From Deefgea piscis (GTDB taxonomy: Bacteria; Pseudomonadota; Gammaproteobacteria; Burkholderiales; Chitinibacteraceae): a stretch of 64,000 nt of DNA. Positions 35,377 through 45,002 of this stretch are shown piece after piece. The first letter of the stretch is position 1. Each line of letters starts with the position of its first letter. The DNA is taken from assembly GCF_013284055.1 (NCBI RefSeq), contig NZ_CP054143.1:1054001-1118000 (forward strand), written 5' to 3'. Position numbers and translations under genes: made by a program. Under the pieces are notes generated by a model, which did no database searches, had not been told where the DNA came from, and saw nothing but the letters and a program-made list of their open reading frames with translations.

Positions 35377-37005
35377 TTAAGCCATTTTAAAGCGTTGCAC
35401 CGTTGCGGTAAGTTGATCGGCCATGGATTCAAGTTGCCCAATCGACTCGCCCATATTGCGTACCGCCACCGAGTTCTCTTCAGCCATCGCCGCAATGCGC
35501 TCAACGTTAACGGCAATATCACGCGCCGCCGAGCGTTGTTCTTGCATTTGTTCGCTGATTTCGTGCACCGAATGCACTACTTCACCACTGCGCTGATTAA
35601 TACGGCCAATACTCTCGCTGGCTTGGGTGGTTAATTGCAAACCATCACCAACACGCTGGCTGCCGCTACTCATGCGAGTGACCGCATCTTGTGCACTGCT
35701 TTGAATATTGCTCACCATCTTGGTGATTTGGCTGGCCGATTGCGCAGTACGCTCTGCAAGCTTACGCACTTCATCGGCCACCACGGCAAAGCCACGTCCC
35801 ATATCACCGGCACGGGCCGCTTCAATCGCGGCATTCAGGGCTAATAAATTGGTTTGATCGGCAACATCTTTAATCACCACCACAATGCTGCCGATTTCAT
35901 TGATATTCCGACCCAATTCAGTAATTTGCTCGGATGCGCCCAGTACTTCGCCAGAAATTGCCTGCATTTCCATCGCCGCCGCCGACACATCTTTGCTACC
36001 TTCGTTGGCTAATTCACCGGCCCCGCGCGCTTTTTGCTCAACATCATTGGTGTTGTCAGCCACTTGATCCATGCTGGTGCTCATCTCTTCAACCGCCGCT
36101 GCCATTGAGCTGGCTGACGACGATTGCAAATCAGAGCCTGAAGTAATTTGCTGTGACGCCGCCGATAAGGTCCGCGCGGCGTGTGTGACGTCTATTGCAT
36201 TGGTTTGAATCTGGCGAATAATTTGCACTAGATTTTCTTGCATCGTTTGCAAAGCGCGTTGTAATTGGCCCAATTCATCATTCGCAAAGTGCGTTCCGCG
36301 CCAATCATGACTTAAATCGCCGCTGGCAATTTTGCTGGCAACACGGCTAGCAGATTCCAAAGCGGTAATCACTTTCGAGCCAATCACCCAAGCCAGCACT
36401 AAACCGAGCAAAATCGCCAATACGCTCACCAATAAAATGCTATTGACTGCGGTGCTGACGCTATTTTGTACCGTGGTTTTATCTTCATCCATTAAGCGGC
36501 TTTCATAGGCGGCCAATTTAAGCAAAGCATCCCGATATGCATTGCTGACTTTGGCATATTCTGTGGTAATAAAATGCCCACCCGTGGTGCGATCGAGTCT
36601 TAATAAAGTCGCCAATTTGATTTTTTGCAAATCCATTGCGGCATTGCTTGCCACGACTTCAGCGAGTAAGGCCTGGGCCTGAGTATCACCACCAATCAGG
36701 GCTTTAAGTTCGCTGATTTTATTTTCTTCAGTACTGCCTTCTGACTCTAATTGCGTCAAAATTTTATCGGTATCACTCGTGGTTTCGGCTAAAGCAGCAT
36801 TACGTAGCGTTAAATCGGTTTGATAAGCAATGGATATCAATTGATTGGACTTCACCACCGTAGGATAACGCTCATCCACTAGCTCGCTGACCTTGCCTCG
36901 AAGCTGAGTCAGACTCAATAAAGCCACAATCGCTACAATCGCTAGCAACAATAAAACTACCCCAAACCCAGCCAGAAGCCGTGTTTTTACGCCCCAATTA
37001 TGCAT
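35377..37005 (-). CDS. methyl-accepting chemotaxis protein
   Basis: This chemoreceptor of 542 residues has TM1 near residues 10-33, a four-helix-bundle periplasmic ligand domain (about 35-190), TM2 near 192-212, HAMP, and signalling helices with the tip [19 protein letters not shown]. The [22 protein letters not shown] block is typical of adaptation-helix sequence. It ends in VQRFKMA, without a CheR pentapeptide. ATG at 37005 follows AAAGGG; a GTG at 37011 is an alternative. An upstream GCCAATAA resembles the FliA -10, but the -35 is unconvincing. The ligand is unknown. Confidence 0.93.
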   Translation of the reverse strand: MHNWGVKTRLLAGFGVVLLLLAIVAIVALLSLTQLRGKVSELVDERYPTVVKSNQLISIAYQTDLTLRNAALAETTSDTDKILTQLESEGSTEENKISELKALIGGDTQAQALLAEVVASNAAMDLQKIKLATLLRLDRTTGGHFITTEYAKVSNAYRDALLKLAAYESRLMDEDKTTVQNSVSTAVNSILLVSVLAILLGLVLAWVIGSKVITALESASRVASKIASGDLSHDWRGTHFANDELGQLQRALQTMQENLVQIIRQIQTNAIDVTHAARTLSAASQQITSGSDLQSSSASSMAAAVEEMSTSMDQVADNTNDVEQKARGAGELANEGSKDVSAAAMEMQAISGEVLGASEQITELGRNINEIGSIVVVIKDVADQTNLLALNAAIEAARAGDMGRGFAVVADEVRKLAERTAQSASQITKMVSNIQSSAQDAVTRMSSGSQRVGDGLQLTTQASESIGRINQRSGEVVHSVHEISEQMQEQRSAARDIAVNVERIAAMAEENSVAVRNMGESIGQLESMADQLTATVQRFKMA

Positions 37006-37118
37006 ACCCACCCTTTACTTTCTAATTATTGGCATTATTTACATCGTCATTTTCCTTATAATATACCGTAAGCTTTGTTCACGCATATTATCAACGACTG
37101 ATTGTCACTAGGTGATGT

Positions 37119-37697
37119 ATGAATCATGATCTTGTTTGTTTCCCCTTTAGCGACTTAGGCACTGAAACCCACTGGCAAAGAGAAGGTGAATTACTCCAAC
37201 GGTTTAATCATTTACCGCCAGAAGCCCAGCATGAGCGACCTGAACTGCTCAAAGCGCTGTTTGCCCAAGCCGATGAAGTGATTATTTCGCCGCCCTTAGC
37301 GATTGCCCGCGGCCACTTAATCAAACTCTCGCGAAAAGTGTTTATTAATTACAACGCACAAATCGCTGCCGCACCGGGCGCACCAATTACGATTGGCCAC
37401 CACACCATCATCGCGCCCAATGTGCAAATTCAAACCGGAACGCATCCAGTAGACCCGACTGAACGCCAAAAATGGGCTTATTGTGCCAAGGGCATAACCA
37501 TCGGAAATAATGTCTGGATTGGGGCTGGCGCCATTATTTGTGGCGGCGTAACCATTGGTGACCATAGCGTGATTGGCGCGGGCAGTATCGTCACTCGCGA
37601 TGTACCGCCTTGCGTCTTGGTGGGCGGCAACCCCGCGCGCGTGATTCGTGAATTAACACCACCGGATGAAAGCACTTTATATGCGCTAAATCCATAA
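37119..37697 (+). CDS. LbH-fold acetyltransferase (maltose/galactoside type)
   Basis: This O-acetyltransferase of 192 residues has a left-handed beta-helix of hexapeptide repeats (about residues 65-180). Typical segments are ITIGHHTIIAPNVQIQTGTHP, ITIGNNVWIGAGAIICGGVTIG and SVIGAGSIVTRDVPP, close to the maltose/galactoside O-acetyltransferase family (Maa/LacA/NodL). The active-site His is in TGTHPVD. It acts on sugars or sugar-containing polymers. It is divergent from the adjacent MCP. Confidence 0.9.
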   Translation: MNHDLVCFPFSDLGTETHWQREGELLQRFNHLPPEAQHERPELLKALFAQADEVIISPPLAIARGHLIKLSRKVFINYNAQIAAAPGAPITIGHHTIIAPNVQIQTGTHPVDPTERQKWAYCAKGITIGNNVWIGAGAIICGGVTIGDHSVIGAGSIVTRDVPPCVLVGGNPARVIRELTPPDESTLYALNP

Positions 37698-37759
37698 CTT
37701 CGGCGCATCTTCGGCGTATATTTGTATTCATTCATTCTTAACAGAACAGAGTCAGTACA

Positions 37760-38734
37760 ATGTGGAGCACGATACGATCTTGGTTTACCGCCAAACCCAA
37801 ACTCAGTGCGGATGATGAAGCAACCATCGAACGTTTAGTCGATATTGCGCATCCGCACATTCGTTTGGCGCGCAATTATCTAACCCGATTAGCCCCTTAT
37901 ATCCGCTGGGCACACCATCACGCCAATGCTTTAGCCACTCAATTACCCGCGCCGATTGAGCTCAATAACGAAACCTGGCGAAAAGATCGCACTTTGCAGC
38001 TGCTCTTTGCGACGCCAGACCGAATGAGCGAAGTTGTCGGGCGCGACCCCGGCTTACAAGCATGGTTTGCCGCCTGGCCAATGGCCGACATCGCTTATGT
38101 CGGACTCATTGCTGATGCCCAAGAAAAAGTACGCTTTGGCATGAGTGAACACGCGGGGCAAATTCGCCAAGACGTACCGCAAAAATTACTGATTTTTTCT
38201 AATTACCAGCTTGGCCAACCCGCTCAATCACCCGATGCCTTGGTACAACTGGGCGCAGAGCGCATTTTAGATACGGTGGCAATTCAAGCTCAGCTGGCGA
38301 TCGCCAACGTTGAGAATAAAAAAAAGCAGCTTGAAAGCACTCTGGTCAATGCCCGCACCATGCTGCGAATGCAAAATTCAAACAGCATGACGCCGAGCCT
38401 AGAACAAACCGAGCAACAAACACGCATCAAAAATCTCACGGCGCAATTACAAGACATTCATCAACAGCTCAATCCCGATGCTTTGTGCGAGCAGCTGATT
38501 ACTGAATTGGCGGCAACTCCCGATATTTTGCGACTCGAGGTTCGCCACTGTAATGTTGATCGAATGGGCATTATCGATAGTGAAAGTAGCGACAATCAGC
38601 GTATCACCTTGCCCGAGCTCATCTTGCAACGCGAGCATCCAATTGAAAAACTGATTATTTTAATAGCGGTTCCGCGCCAATTAATGCAAGCGCCTAGTGA
38701 GAAACATGGATTTCCTGAGCAAGTCATCTTTTGA
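37760..38734 (+). CDS. hypothetical cytosolic protein, 324 residues
   Basis: No family is recognised. The 324-residue protein has no signal peptide or membrane helix. Residues 20-60 are rich in His and Arg (IAHPHIRLARNYLTRLAPYIRWAHHH). A coiled-coil-like region at about residues 180-250 (VENKKKQLESTLVNARTMLRMQ, then a Gln-rich stretch) is followed by a compact C-terminal domain. It has no clear enzymatic signature. It may be co-transcribed with the LbH acetyltransferase gene 62 bases upstream, and a strong hairpin follows. Confidence 0.7.
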   Translation: MWSTIRSWFTAKPKLSADDEATIERLVDIAHPHIRLARNYLTRLAPYIRWAHHHANALATQLPAPIELNNETWRKDRTLQLLFATPDRMSEVVGRDPGLQAWFAAWPMADIAYVGLIADAQEKVRFGMSEHAGQIRQDVPQKLLIFSNYQLGQPAQSPDALVQLGAERILDTVAIQAQLAIANVENKKKQLESTLVNARTMLRMQNSNSMTPSLEQTEQQTRIKNLTAQLQDIHQQLNPDALCEQLITELAATPDILRLEVRHCNVDRMGIIDSESSDNQRITLPELILQREHPIEKLIILIAVPRQLMQAPSEKHGFPEQVIF

Positions 38735-38746
38735 GATCTTGAATAC

Positions 38747-38792
38747 AAACTGACGAACAAAGGGAATTTTCACCTTTATTGTTCGTCAGTTT
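38747..38792 (+). terminator. long hairpin terminator after 38734
   Basis: AAACTGACGAACAA and TTGTTCGTCAGTTT form a perfect 14-bp stem, extended by AGG/CCT inside. It ends both the 37119-38734 unit and separates it from the next gene. Confidence 0.75.
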
Positions 38793-38832
38793 ATGACCAC
38801 AATATCAGCTCAAGATATGACATGAGCAAGCC

Positions 38833-39864
38833 ATGAAAGCCTTTATTTTTCCTCTACTTTTTGCCAGCTCACTCACAATGGCCACGAGCGATGCGCCATT
38901 ACAGCGCTATCAATGTGATGAAGGCCAATCGTTTACACTCAGATTGACCTCGCCTGACTCGCTTGAATTGCTCAGTGGCTGGACCTTCCAAAAACTACCC
39001 CATGTTATCTCGGCGTCTGGCGCCAAATACAGTGACGGTAGCACCACGGTGTGGTTAAAAGGCCAAGGCGGCTTTTTAGAAGTCGATGATGTGATTGTGG
39101 CCAATAATTGCACACTCATCTCTGCTGATGAACCGCTCAACCCGATTCGCGACGCGGCGTCTGGCTTGATTTTTATTCCGCCAGAACGTTGGACGGCAAA
39201 CAATGTACAAGTGGACGTGAAATCAGGCAGTGAAATTCCATTTTATGGTGAAACGGCATTACAGCAGTTTGAATATCGTTTTCGCGGCGGCAATGATGCA
39301 GCGCATTATCCTTTGCTAGATATTCTGGTTTTTCCAAAATCAGCATGGAGCCAACTCGAAAAAACCCCACCACCTGGTTTTGTGCTTGGCGATGACGGTC
39401 AGCGGGTTTATTTAGCGCAATTGCCAAGTAATAATCCATTTAATCCAGCCAGCAAAAATGGCAAAGAATTTATCGCTTTGCAAATGACGCCAGCTGAAGT
39501 GAAACAGGCATTTTCCATGTATGGGATTGTGAAAAATAAAGCGATTGAAAGCGTTACCGCGAAAGTGATGTGGCTGGATCGTCGGCTGTATCCCGGCGCC
39601 GTGCTCACCGTTGAATTGCGCGATGTATCCAAAATGGATGTCGCTTCAGAATTGATTGCGAAAAAAGTCATCACTTTAACGCAAGGTACGCCGCCAACGG
39701 TAACGCTGAAATTTGCTCCAGAAGCGATTAATCCTAAGCATCGTTACAACGTCAGTGCGCGTTTAGAGCAAGATGGTAAGTTAATCAAAATTAGCGATAC
39801 CCAAACGCCAGTGCTCACGCAGGGCGCGCCACGTGAAACCAGTATTATGCTCAAAGCCATCTAG
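38833..39864 (+). CDS. exported protein, MliC-like and YbaY-like domains fused
   Basis: This exported protein of 343 residues has a signal peptide (1-17). Its N-terminal domain (about 23-98) resembles the MliC lysozyme-inhibitor fold: YQCDEGQSFTLRL, then SASGAKYSDGSTTVWLKGQGGFLEVDD and the Cys in NNCT, two Cys in all. The C-terminal third (about 230-335; VTAKVMWLDRRLYPGAVLTVELRDVSK, SARLEQDGKL) resembles the YbaY/YscW domain. The middle part is unrecognised. The combination suggests an envelope protein with lysozyme-inhibitory or lipoprotein-chaperone-like action. The domain calls are by eye. Confidence 0.65.
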   Translation: MKAFIFPLLFASSLTMATSDAPLQRYQCDEGQSFTLRLTSPDSLELLSGWTFQKLPHVISASGAKYSDGSTTVWLKGQGGFLEVDDVIVANNCTLISADEPLNPIRDAASGLIFIPPERWTANNVQVDVKSGSEIPFYGETALQQFEYRFRGGNDAAHYPLLDILVFPKSAWSQLEKTPPPGFVLGDDGQRVYLAQLPSNNPFNPASKNGKEFIALQMTPAEVKQAFSMYGIVKNKAIESVTAKVMWLDRRLYPGAVLTVELRDVSKMDVASELIAKKVITLTQGTPPTVTLKFAPEAINPKHRYNVSARLEQDGKLIKISDTQTPVLTQGAPRETSIMLKAI

Positions 39865-39911
39865 GTATAGCCACCTAGACCACATACAACAAAACCTACC
39901 TTCGTATACCC

Positions 39912-39943
39912 ATGCCGCTCTATCACCATAGAGCGGCATTTTT
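39912..39943 (+). terminator. terminator after the MliC/YbaY-like gene
   Basis: ATGCCGCTCTA and TAGAGCGGCAT form an 11-bp stem with a TCACCA loop and TTTT after it. Confidence 0.9.
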
Positions 39944-39999
39944 ATTGTCGAAAACTGAAGGCTGGTTTGATGCTCAATTCGCGAGTGAGCAATAAGGAT

Positions 40000-41121
40000 C
40001 TAGCACAACACTAAATTATCGCGATGAATCAGCTCCGCTTCGTCGATATAGCCCAACACAGCCTCAATCTGCCCTGTTGGCTGACGTAAAATTCGCTGCG
40101 TTTCTTGCGAGCTGTAATTGATTAAACCACGGGCCACTTCAAGTCCATCGGGATTTAAACAGCGCACCACTTCACCGCGTAAAAATTCGCCTTCAACCGC
40201 CAGCACACCAATCGGCAACAAGCTGGAACCTGACTGCGTTAAAGCACGAACAGCACCCGCATCGAGTGTCACACTGCCTTTTAGTTGCAAATGGTCGGCA
40301 ATCCATTGTTTTTTGGCCGCCAAGGCACAAGTCACTGAGCTTAATTGCGTGCCGATCATTTCGCCACTGGCTAAACGTGTGAGCACCTGCTCTTCACGAC
40401 CACAAGCAATGATGGTTGCTGCCCCGCTACGGGCCGCACGCTTGGCGGCGATGATTTTGGTATACATACCCCCCGTCCCAACGCTAGAACCTGCGCCACC
40501 GGCCATAACTTCCAAGCTAGCATCACCTGCTACACCCGTCTGCACCAAGGTGGCAGTGGGGTTGCTACGTGGGTCGGCAGTATAGAGCCCAGTTTGGTCG
40601 GTCAAAATCACCAAGGCATCGCCTTCGATGAGGTTGGTCACCAAAGCGCCCAGCGTATCGTTATCGCCAAATTTAATTTCAGCAGTCACTACGCTGTCGT
40701 TTTCATTAATGATGGGAATCACCCCCAATTGCAATAACGTCAGCAACGTTGAGCGAGCATTCAGATAACGCGTGCGATCAGATAAGTCTTCATGCGTGAG
40801 CAGTACTTGCGCGCACATTAAGCCGTGTTGGCGAAATGCACTTTCGTAGGCATGGCATAAGCCCAGTTGGCCAACTGCGGCAGCCGCTTGTTTTTCATGC
40901 ACTGCGCTGGGTTTTTGCGTCCAACCCAGTCGAGCAATGCCTTCGGCAATCGCGCCTGAAGAAACCAAAACGACTTGTTTACCCAATTTGGTGAGTTGGG
41001 CAATTTCTTCAGCCCAGCGTGCTAGTGCTGCGTGGTCTAAACCTTTGCCTTCATTGGTCACTAGGCTCGAGCCCACTTTAATCACAATTCGCTGAGCTTT
41101 AGCCAAAATTGACGTTTGCAT
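40000..41121 (-). CDS. proB: glutamate 5-kinase (ProB)
   Basis: ProB phosphorylates glutamate at the gamma carboxyl, the first step of proline synthesis, and is inhibited by proline. The 373-residue protein has the amino-acid kinase domain ([13 protein letters not shown] at the start, [48 protein letters not shown]) and a C-terminal PUA domain (about residues 275-373). It is the usual length. In many betaproteobacteria proB follows rplU-rpmA-obgE; here a small unknown gene and a DnaA-box region lie upstream instead. Confidence 0.96.
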   Translation of the reverse strand: MQTSILAKAQRIVIKVGSSLVTNEGKGLDHAALARWAEEIAQLTKLGKQVVLVSSGAIAEGIARLGWTQKPSAVHEKQAAAAVGQLGLCHAYESAFRQHGLMCAQVLLTHEDLSDRTRYLNARSTLLTLLQLGVIPIINENDSVVTAEIKFGDNDTLGALVTNLIEGDALVILTDQTGLYTADPRSNPTATLVQTGVAGDASLEVMAGGAGSSVGTGGMYTKIIAAKRAARSGAATIIACGREEQVLTRLASGEMIGTQLSSVTCALAAKKQWIADHLQLKGSVTLDAGAVRALTQSGSSLLPIGVLAVEGEFLRGEVVRCLNPDGLEVARGLINYSSQETQRILRQPTGQIEAVLGYIDEAELIHRDNLVLC

Positions 41122-41156
41122 AAATAACTATCCTTGCGCAGCGCATTTACGCTGAA

Positions 41157-41384
41157 TTACAGCTGAAATAAATAAAACCCTTGGTGCTGCAATGCCGCTA
41201 ATGCGGTTGCCGGATCAAAACTGACATTGTCGTTGCCAATACTCAATGTGCGGGTACGTAGGAAATAGACCTTTTCATAGTCTTTGTCATCAATCGGTAA
41301 TTGGCTTTGATCGACATCGATATCTACAGGCAAAACGAGGCACTTACTCGGGTTGCTCATGCTTTTAAAAATATTCACTTCCAC
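41157..41384 (-). CDS. small protein of 75 residues, unknown function
   Basis: This protein of 75 residues starts at GTG 41384, six bases after an excellent AGGAGC site, and lies 35 bases upstream of proB on the same strand. It contains an acidic stretch (DIDVDQSQLPIDDKDYEKVYF) and a C-terminal AALQHQGFYLFQL. No family is recognised. An in-frame ATG at 41360 lacks a good ribosome site. The strong start and position suggest a real gene in the proB transcript. Confidence 0.7.
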   Translation of the reverse strand: MEVNIFKSMSNPSKCLVLPVDIDVDQSQLPIDDKDYEKVYFLRTRTLSIGNDNVSFDPATALAALQHQGFYLFQL

Positions 41385-42042
41385 GTTCAGCTCCTTATCG
41401 CCATTGCGCTTTTGATCGCATTTCAGCTGGGGTTCAATTTTGGCGCAATTTGCCGGTAAAGCCTAGCTTTTTTAGACACTTTCTTGGGTTTAGTCAGCAG
41501 GATTTTCGCGACTTATCCACAGATTTTTTCTTGAAAAAAGCTTGGTCTTATTGGTTTTTATTTTAAATTAGTAGTAATAAATAAGGTCTCAATTGAGCTG
41601 TGGATAAGTGCTTATTGTGTATAACTTACAAATGCTTAGCGAAATGATGATTTCGGTATAGCTGCGAAAAATAAGGGTGCTGTTTTTGGTGATGAATTTA
41701 TGCCTCTGCTGCAAATAATCGCTTACACCCAAATCATGCCCAGCAATCCCACGGCTAATTCACCTAGTTACCCCCAATATATCCACGAGAATTCCGCTGA
41801 AAAATATTTATCCACAGGGTATTTTCTTGTAGCACTTGATGCAGCAATGCCTTGGTGGAGATACATAGCCAGCGTATTTTTATGCCAATTACATTGGGAT
41901 TAATCCTGATGAAATTTGATCTATGCTGATTAGATAGCGAGGCTGTGATGAATTGTGTCCAGCCAATACTGAATATGAATTTGCTTGAATGGATGACGTT
42001 CAGAGAGATTGATATTGAGTGCAACTCACTAAGGAATAGCCA
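41385..42042. other. gene-free AT-rich region with DnaA boxes
   Basis: No protein-coding gene can be supported in these 658 bases. A frame at 41700-41903 looks like a chance ORF. The left half is very AT-rich (about 41521-41585) and the DnaA-box cluster lies in 41513-41816. Confidence 0.55.
41513..41816. promoter_or_regulatory. cluster of four DnaA boxes
   Basis: Three perfect TTATCCACA boxes lie at 41513-41521 (+), 41599-41607 (-) and 41808-41816 (+). A fourth, TTATACACA, is at 41616-41624 (-). An AT-rich stretch of about 65 bases lies between boxes one and two. Four consensus boxes within 304 gene-free bases is far above chance. No dnaA, dnaN, rpmH or gyrB gene is in the window, so a minor DnaA-binding locus (datA-like) is at least as likely as an origin. 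Confidence 0.65.
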
Positions 42043-42087
42043 ATGATTGCGCAACAACACACTAACTTAAGTGGTGCCTTGTTTTGA
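42043..42087 (+). CDS. candidate 14-residue leader peptide before cheD
   Basis: ATG at 42043 follows a strong AAGGAATAGCC site and opens a 14-codon frame (MIAQQHTNLSGALF) whose TGA overlaps the TTG start of cheD. The cheD start itself has no ribosome site. This looks like a coupling leader, but a chance frame is possible. Confidence 0.4.
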   Translation: MIAQQHTNLSGALF

Positions 42088-42701
42088 AAACGCTACTCGC
42101 GCAGCAGCGAGCGATATCGCCGCCAGTGACCAATGAAATGAAACAACTGGAGCGGCATGCGCTGCATATTCATTCTGGTGACATTGCAGTAGAAAGTCAT
42201 AAACCCATCATGACTTTATTAGGCTCATGTATCTCGGTTTGTTTATTTGATCCGCAATTGAAAATGGCCGGCATGAATCATTTTATGCTGCCCAATTTTG
42301 GCGCACGCGCTGGGCAAGATGTGGAGTCATTGCATTCAGGCATGGCATCAATGGAGCTATTAGTGAATGCCTTGCTAAAACAGGGCGCAAAAAAAGGCCG
42401 TTTGCAAGCAAAGGCCTTTGGGGGTGGGAATTTAGTACCGAGTTCTGGAAAAAAAACCATTGGTGAGACCAATATTGAATTTACTCACCAATGGCTCAGT
42501 GCTGAAGGCATTCCATTATTGGCCAGCGATTTGGGTGGCAATTGCGCCAGAAAAATCGTGTTAAACCCGACTTCTGGCGAAGTGCTATGCCGGCAAATTC
42601 AACCGCAACAAAGCCAAAAACAACAATTAATTCAAGAAGAAGAAAATTATAAAACTCAGCTAATCCAATCACTCAATCATCGTAAAATTGATTACTGGTA
42701 A
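42084..42701 (+). CDS. cheD: chemoreceptor glutamine deamidase CheD
   Basis: CheD deamidates specific glutamines of chemoreceptors and in some species also regulates CheC or the kinase. The 205-residue protein has the catalytic Cys in TLLGSCISVCLFD, the His in MAGMNHFMLPNF, and the GGNLVPSSGKKTIGETNIEF block. It probably serves the two MCPs in this window. The TTG start at 42084 overlaps the leader stop; an ATG at 42138 (MKQLERHAL) also fits the family and would shorten the protein by 18 residues. Confidence 0.88.
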   Translation: MKTLLAQQRAISPPVTNEMKQLERHALHIHSGDIAVESHKPIMTLLGSCISVCLFDPQLKMAGMNHFMLPNFGARAGQDVESLHSGMASMELLVNALLKQGAKKGRLQAKAFGGGNLVPSSGKKTIGETNIEFTHQWLSAEGIPLLASDLGGNCARKIVLNPTSGEVLCRQIQPQQSQKQQLIQEEENYKTQLIQSLNHRKIDYW

Positions 42702-42742
42702 TCATTGGCTGGCGATGCGGTTGGCGTCGATTGTTACAGCAA

Positions 42743-43432
42743 TTATCGTGGCCAGTGTAATTGCACAAAAGCGCCCATTAAATCGGTCGCGCCGGTCCAA
42801 AAAATCTGAATCCCGAGACAAAACAAAATAAACGCCGAGAGTCGTAGAAAGATCACCGACCCAGTGGCCCCCACCCATTTCAATAACTTATCGGCATAGC
42901 GATAACACCAATACACCGAATATGACGTAATCGCCACGGCAATTACGCTGGCAATCGGCATGGTAAAGGTTTCAATCCCCGACGATTTAAAGCTCGCCCC
43001 CAGCGTAATGGCGACGGTAATTGAGCCCGGTCCGACGGTAATTGGAAACGTGAGCGGGAAAAATGCTCTTTGGCGTAATTCTTCAGAGCTAGGTCGATTA
43101 CCATCCAGTGTGGAAACGGCATTGGGCGCATGCGTATCGGCAGACATTAATTGCCAGCCGGCAGTAGCGACCAATAAGCCGCCGCCAACCCGCACAATCG
43201 GTAAAGAAACCCCAAAAAATTCCAGCACATAAATGCCGATAAACATACTAAACACCAGCAAAATAAAGCTATAAACGCCGACTCGCTTGGCCAGAATAAT
43301 ACGTTCGTCTTTGGTGTAACCCTCAGTCAATACCAAGAAAATCGGCGCGTGACCGGGCGGATTTAAAATGGGCATTAATGCGGCAAAAACCAGCAATAAA
43401 CTACCAAAAAATGAAGATAAATATGGCAACAT
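42743..43432 (-). CDS. MarC-family integral membrane protein
   Basis: This inner-membrane protein of 229 residues has six predicted helices, of the MarC/UPF0056 family. Landmarks are MPILNPPGHAPIFLVLTEG at residues 20-38 and FFPLTFPITVGPGSITVAITLGA near the middle. MarC proteins were once linked to multiple antibiotic resistance, but that link is not supported; a transport role is unproven. It is convergent with cheD. Confidence 0.9.
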   Translation of the reverse strand: MLPYLSSFFGSLLLVFAALMPILNPPGHAPIFLVLTEGYTKDERIILAKRVGVYSFILLVFSMFIGIYVLEFFGVSLPIVRVGGGLLVATAGWQLMSADTHAPNAVSTLDGNRPSSEELRQRAFFPLTFPITVGPGSITVAITLGASFKSSGIETFTMPIASVIAVAITSYSVYWCYRYADKLLKWVGATGSVIFLRLSAFILFCLGIQIFWTGATDLMGAFVQLHWPR

Positions 43433-43531
43433 AATGAATTAGGCTACTTGCTTAAAAGATGCTTTATCTTAGTGCTTCGCACTCTGAAAGGATAGTGAGC
43501 ATCTTGAGCATCAGCCGATCACTGATCTGTA

Positions 43532-44890
43532 TCAGTTTCTGGCCTGAATTTGTTCCGCCCAAACGCTGGCTTCATGCTGGCAATTTTTTACCGTATGCGG
43601 GGATAAATCGAGCGCCTTACACAGCAAGCTCACCGTATGAAATTGCTGAGACTCGGCGGCAGAAGCCAACTGTAAATACGCAAAATACGGCCCAGAGCGA
43701 TTTAATAGCGCGGCATTGATTGAGTTTGGCGTATTCAGCGCTTTTAATAATTCAATCAACGGTTGCTGCAAAACTTCTTCCATTTGCGACAGCACGCCAG
43801 TTAAAAAGATGTGCTGGCATTGCGTGTTGTCTAGCTGATGCTCAGCCAGATTTTGCATAAAGCGGCCACGGCGTAACGCGGCTTGTCGAGGCAGCAAATC
43901 ACAGCCCACCGCATCGCTTTGACTGTGCAGCATAAACAATAACCAGCGATGCAATGCACCACGCCCAATGAGTAACAAAGCTTGTTCAGCGCTGCCAATT
44001 TCATCGGATATTTGCGATTTGGCCATCCGCAGTAGCTTATACAACAAGACTGGATCCGCTTTTAGTGCCTCAAGCAACACCAAGGTATTGGCTTCTTGCT
44101 CAATCAGATCCAGCAAACATTGGACTTGCCCCCGCAAAGCGGCAATGGGATTCACTCCCCAAGCATCACGAGCGGTGATAAAAGGGCCTTGAAAAAACAT
44201 CACACGCTCGGCATACAACGTCGATTCCCAAACGCAATCAAAAGCTTCATACGAATCAATATGGCAAGCCAATAAAGGCCAGTGCGTGTGCGCCATCACT
44301 TTGGCGACAATGTCTGGCGAAAATACCCAAGCCTCATTCAAATCCAGCACTAACAGGTCAATATCCACCATCAATGCATCCATATTTAGATTCATGCATT
44401 CATGCGCCAAAATCCCAAACATAAACCCCATTTTTCGCCAAGCGATCACATGCTGGCAGATGGCATCAGTCACCGGCTCATCGCCAAATCGCAGCACAAA
44501 CACGCAGTGCTGGCCGTGTAGATTGGCAAATTGGGTCTCTAGAATATGTGATGCTTCAAAATGCACCACAGCAAAACGATGGCCTAATAATTGCAGTAAT
44601 GGCAGATTCAGTAGCTGGCTGAGCAAAGCTTGATCGTATAAACGCCGCATCGCGTGCCCCGTATGCACGCGCTCGGTGATGTTTTTTTTCAGCATAAACT
44701 CATGCCCCACCACTCGCTCTTGTCGATTAACGATGCTTTCACGACAAATAATGGTTTTTTCTTCAGGATGCGGCACGGACTCCTCTATCGTGCTGATACG
44801 AGGAGATAAAGCATTGAGACGTTCAAACGCCGCCAAATCCGATTCCGTTTTGGCGCTTTGAAACAGATGATGAAAAAAGAGTGGCAGCAT
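43532..44890 (-). CDS. EAL/HDOD signalling protein (YuxH-like), degenerate EAL
   Basis: This 452-residue protein is like the YuxH family: an N-terminal EAL-like domain (about residues 45-260) followed by an HDOD domain (about 265-440). The EAL motif is degenerate: where active phosphodiesterases have E(A/V)L, this reads GHEFMLKK, and catalytic acidic residues are missing. It is thus unlikely to hydrolyse c-di-GMP and probably acts as a regulatory scaffold. HDOD domains lack HD catalytic residues. The ATG at 44890 follows GAGG; an in-frame ATG at 44965 has no ribosome site. Confidence 0.85.
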   Translation of the reverse strand: MLPLFFHHLFQSAKTESDLAAFERLNALSPRISTIEESVPHPEEKTIICRESIVNRQERVVGHEFMLKKNITERVHTGHAMRRLYDQALLSQLLNLPLLQLLGHRFAVVHFEASHILETQFANLHGQHCVFVLRFGDEPVTDAICQHVIAWRKMGFMFGILAHECMNLNMDALMVDIDLLVLDLNEAWVFSPDIVAKVMAHTHWPLLACHIDSYEAFDCVWESTLYAERVMFFQGPFITARDAWGVNPIAALRGQVQCLLDLIEQEANTLVLLEALKADPVLLYKLLRMAKSQISDEIGSAEQALLLIGRGALHRWLLFMLHSQSDAVGCDLLPRQAALRRGRFMQNLAEHQLDNTQCQHIFLTGVLSQMEEVLQQPLIELLKALNTPNSINAALLNRSGPYFAYLQLASAAESQQFHTVSLLCKALDLSPHTVKNCQHEASVWAEQIQARN

Positions 44891-45002
44891 GGCAACCTCA
44901 AGGTGGCCATTGAGTATAGAAATTGAAACCGCAATGCACCATAGAATAAAGCCGGCGCACTGCACTTTGAGTCAATCCCACCCATCTCGGCATGAATAGT
45001 GG

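Noticed and set aside
41700-41903. A 67-codon frame in the DnaA-box region
   Set aside because: No ribosome site, irregular composition, and it overlaps an evident DnaA box; probably chance.
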